DNA of 5,267 nt, taken from positions 1-5,267 of the forward strand of contig JAKAAJ010000065.1 in the NCBI GenBank assembly GCA_021802365.1. The letters run 5' to 3'. The translations under genes were made by a program, and so were the position numbers. This document shows, one piece after another, positions 4,543 to 5,267 of this stretch. Under the pieces are notes generated by a model. The model worked only from the letters and a program-made list of their open reading frames with translations, had not been told where the DNA came from and ran no database searches. This DNA is from Thermoplasmata archaeon (lineage in GTDB: Archaea; Thermoplasmatota; Thermoplasmata; Thermoplasmatales; Thermoplasmataceae). Each line of letters begins with the position of its first letter. Positions within the stretch are counted from its first letter, which is position 1.

Positions 4543-5267
4543 ATGGAAATAGATAACGTTAAGATCAACTGGAAGCCACTTCTGGAAGTACAGAAGAAAT
4601 TGTTTCAGGATCTTTACCCGGACATGGATATTGAAAATACATTTTCAGCTCTTGAGAGGCAGCTGAGCAGCAACTTGATCCCATCCAGAATCATAATAAA
4701 CAGAAACCGTGTAAAAGGATTCGCCTACCTGACTGGCACTGACGCCTCCTCTGGAAGGGCACATGGACTGGTCTGTTTCCCGGAACCTGATTTATTCAAT
4801 GAGGATGCCCTCTCGAAACTTCTGCAGTGGATCGAGCAGTTATCTTCAAGAAATTCCAGAGAAATTATGCTGGGAAACATTGCCGGTGTTGAGGTACCAG
4901 ATTCAGTGATGTCGGGAATGGGCTATGAAATTCTTAAAAGACAACGCCTCATGCTAAGCGATACTGGTAAATTCGCGTTGAAACCAAAGTGGGTAGAGAA
5001 CTCCCCTCTCAGGGAAGCCGGCCTGGAGGAATTGGACTCAGAGAAATACCTGGATTCCCAGTTCAAAGCATACGAATCAACTTCAGATGCCAGATTTCTT
5101 CTCCCGGATGATCGGAATGAGAGGATGAAAATGCTAAGGGACATACTTGATGGCTCATATGGTGACCTCATCTATGAAGCATCAAGGATTCTATTAGACG
5201 GAGAGAGGATAGCCGGGGCAATACTTGTCTGCAGAGGAAGAGTAAGGAACGATGGGACAAGAATACC
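4543..5267 (+). CDS. Tandem-GNAT-type acetyltransferase, cut off at the window edge
   Basis: The frame stays open from the ATG at 4543 for 241 codons and runs off the window, so the C-terminus is unseen. Residues 1-145 look like a degenerate GNAT domain. They have a core strand VKGFAYLTG (57-65) and a closing strand GYEILKRQRLML (127-138), but no acetyl-CoA-binding RxxGxG loop. A second domain then begins. FKAYESTSD (174-182), GSYGDL (204-209) and ASRILLDGERIAGAILVCR (213-231) match the pattern typical of the C-terminal catalytic half of two-domain GNAT proteins. Its CoA-binding loop would lie just past the edge. In such tandem proteins one domain is usually structural and the other catalytic. 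The acceptor is unknown. The gene is divergent from the malic enzyme operon, has no Shine-Dalgarno and is probably leaderless. The reading frame has good codon structure and no stops. The family call rests on pattern recognition and is less certain than for the other genes. Confidence 0.78.
   Translation, partial: MEIDNVKINWKPLLEVQKKLFQDLYPDMDIENTFSALERQLSSNLIPSRIIINRNRVKGFAYLTGTDASSGRAHGLVCFPEPDLFNEDALSKLLQWIEQLSSRNSREIMLGNIAGVEVPDSVMSGMGYEILKRQRLMLSDTGKFALKPKWVENSPLREAGLEELDSEKYLDSQFKAYESTSDARFLLPDDRNERMKMLRDILDGSYGDLIYEASRILLDGERIAGAILVCRGRVRNDGTRI

Noticed and set aside
4923..5171. 82-codon minus-strand frame at the right end
   Set aside because: It lies opposite a 241-codon uninterrupted plus-strand frame with GNAT-like features and has serine-rich antisense composition.
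1..5267. CRISPR arrays, tRNAs, insertion sequences, toxin-antitoxin or defence genes
   Set aside because: No regularly spaced repeats, tRNA cloverleaf signatures, transposase motifs or terminal inverted repeats were seen; all long frames are accounted for by metabolic genes.

Overview
The window looks like archaeal chromosomal DNA, most likely from a Thermoplasmatales-type euryarchaeon. The reasons are moderate-to-low GC, heavy use of AGA/AGG and ATA codons, BRE/TATA-like promoter elements about 25-30 bases before starts or leaders, GGTGA/GGAGGT Shine-Dalgarno sites, short U-tract terminators, and a TPP riboswitch in front of an MFS transporter. As I recall, that last arrangement has been reported for Thermoplasma relatives. 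The lineage is an inference; there is no rRNA or other marker gene here.

Left part (1-1309): a phosphotransferase of the APH/choline-kinase fold (104-1021, +) has an ambiguous 5' end. A 10-codon ORF directly upstream could be its missing N-terminus, joined by a +1 shift. The 288-base gap that follows holds a short T-tract, a candidate promoter and a well-formed TPP (THI-box) riboswitch at 1142-1228. A U-rich tract and a strong Shine-Dalgarno lie between the aptamer and the next gene.

Middle (1310-2560, +): a 12-TM-type MFS transporter lies directly under the riboswitch. It is therefore best read as an importer of thiamine or a thiamine precursor. It converges, with only 21 bases between stop codons, on a minus-strand operon.

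Right part (2582-4403, -): a malic enzyme (447 aa) and a single-domain GNAT acetyltransferase (162 aa) are translationally coupled. The GNAT starts at a TTG inside the malic enzyme's last codons, behind a GGAGGT site. The operon ends in a hairpin plus T-rich terminator. A 139-base divergent promoter region separates it from a plus-strand gene (4543 to the window edge) that looks like a tandem-GNAT protein and is cut off in its C-terminal domain. A perfect 7-bp-arm inverted repeat sits one base before its ATG.

How the genes may work together: the transporter supplies vitamin B1 and is shut off by TPP. The neighbouring kinase-fold protein could be a salvage kinase, which is speculative. The malic enzyme links malate to pyruvate and NAD(P)H at the TCA/anaplerotic node, and its co-transcribed GNAT may act in the same metabolic context. 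I see no mobile elements, CRISPR arrays, tRNAs or rRNAs.
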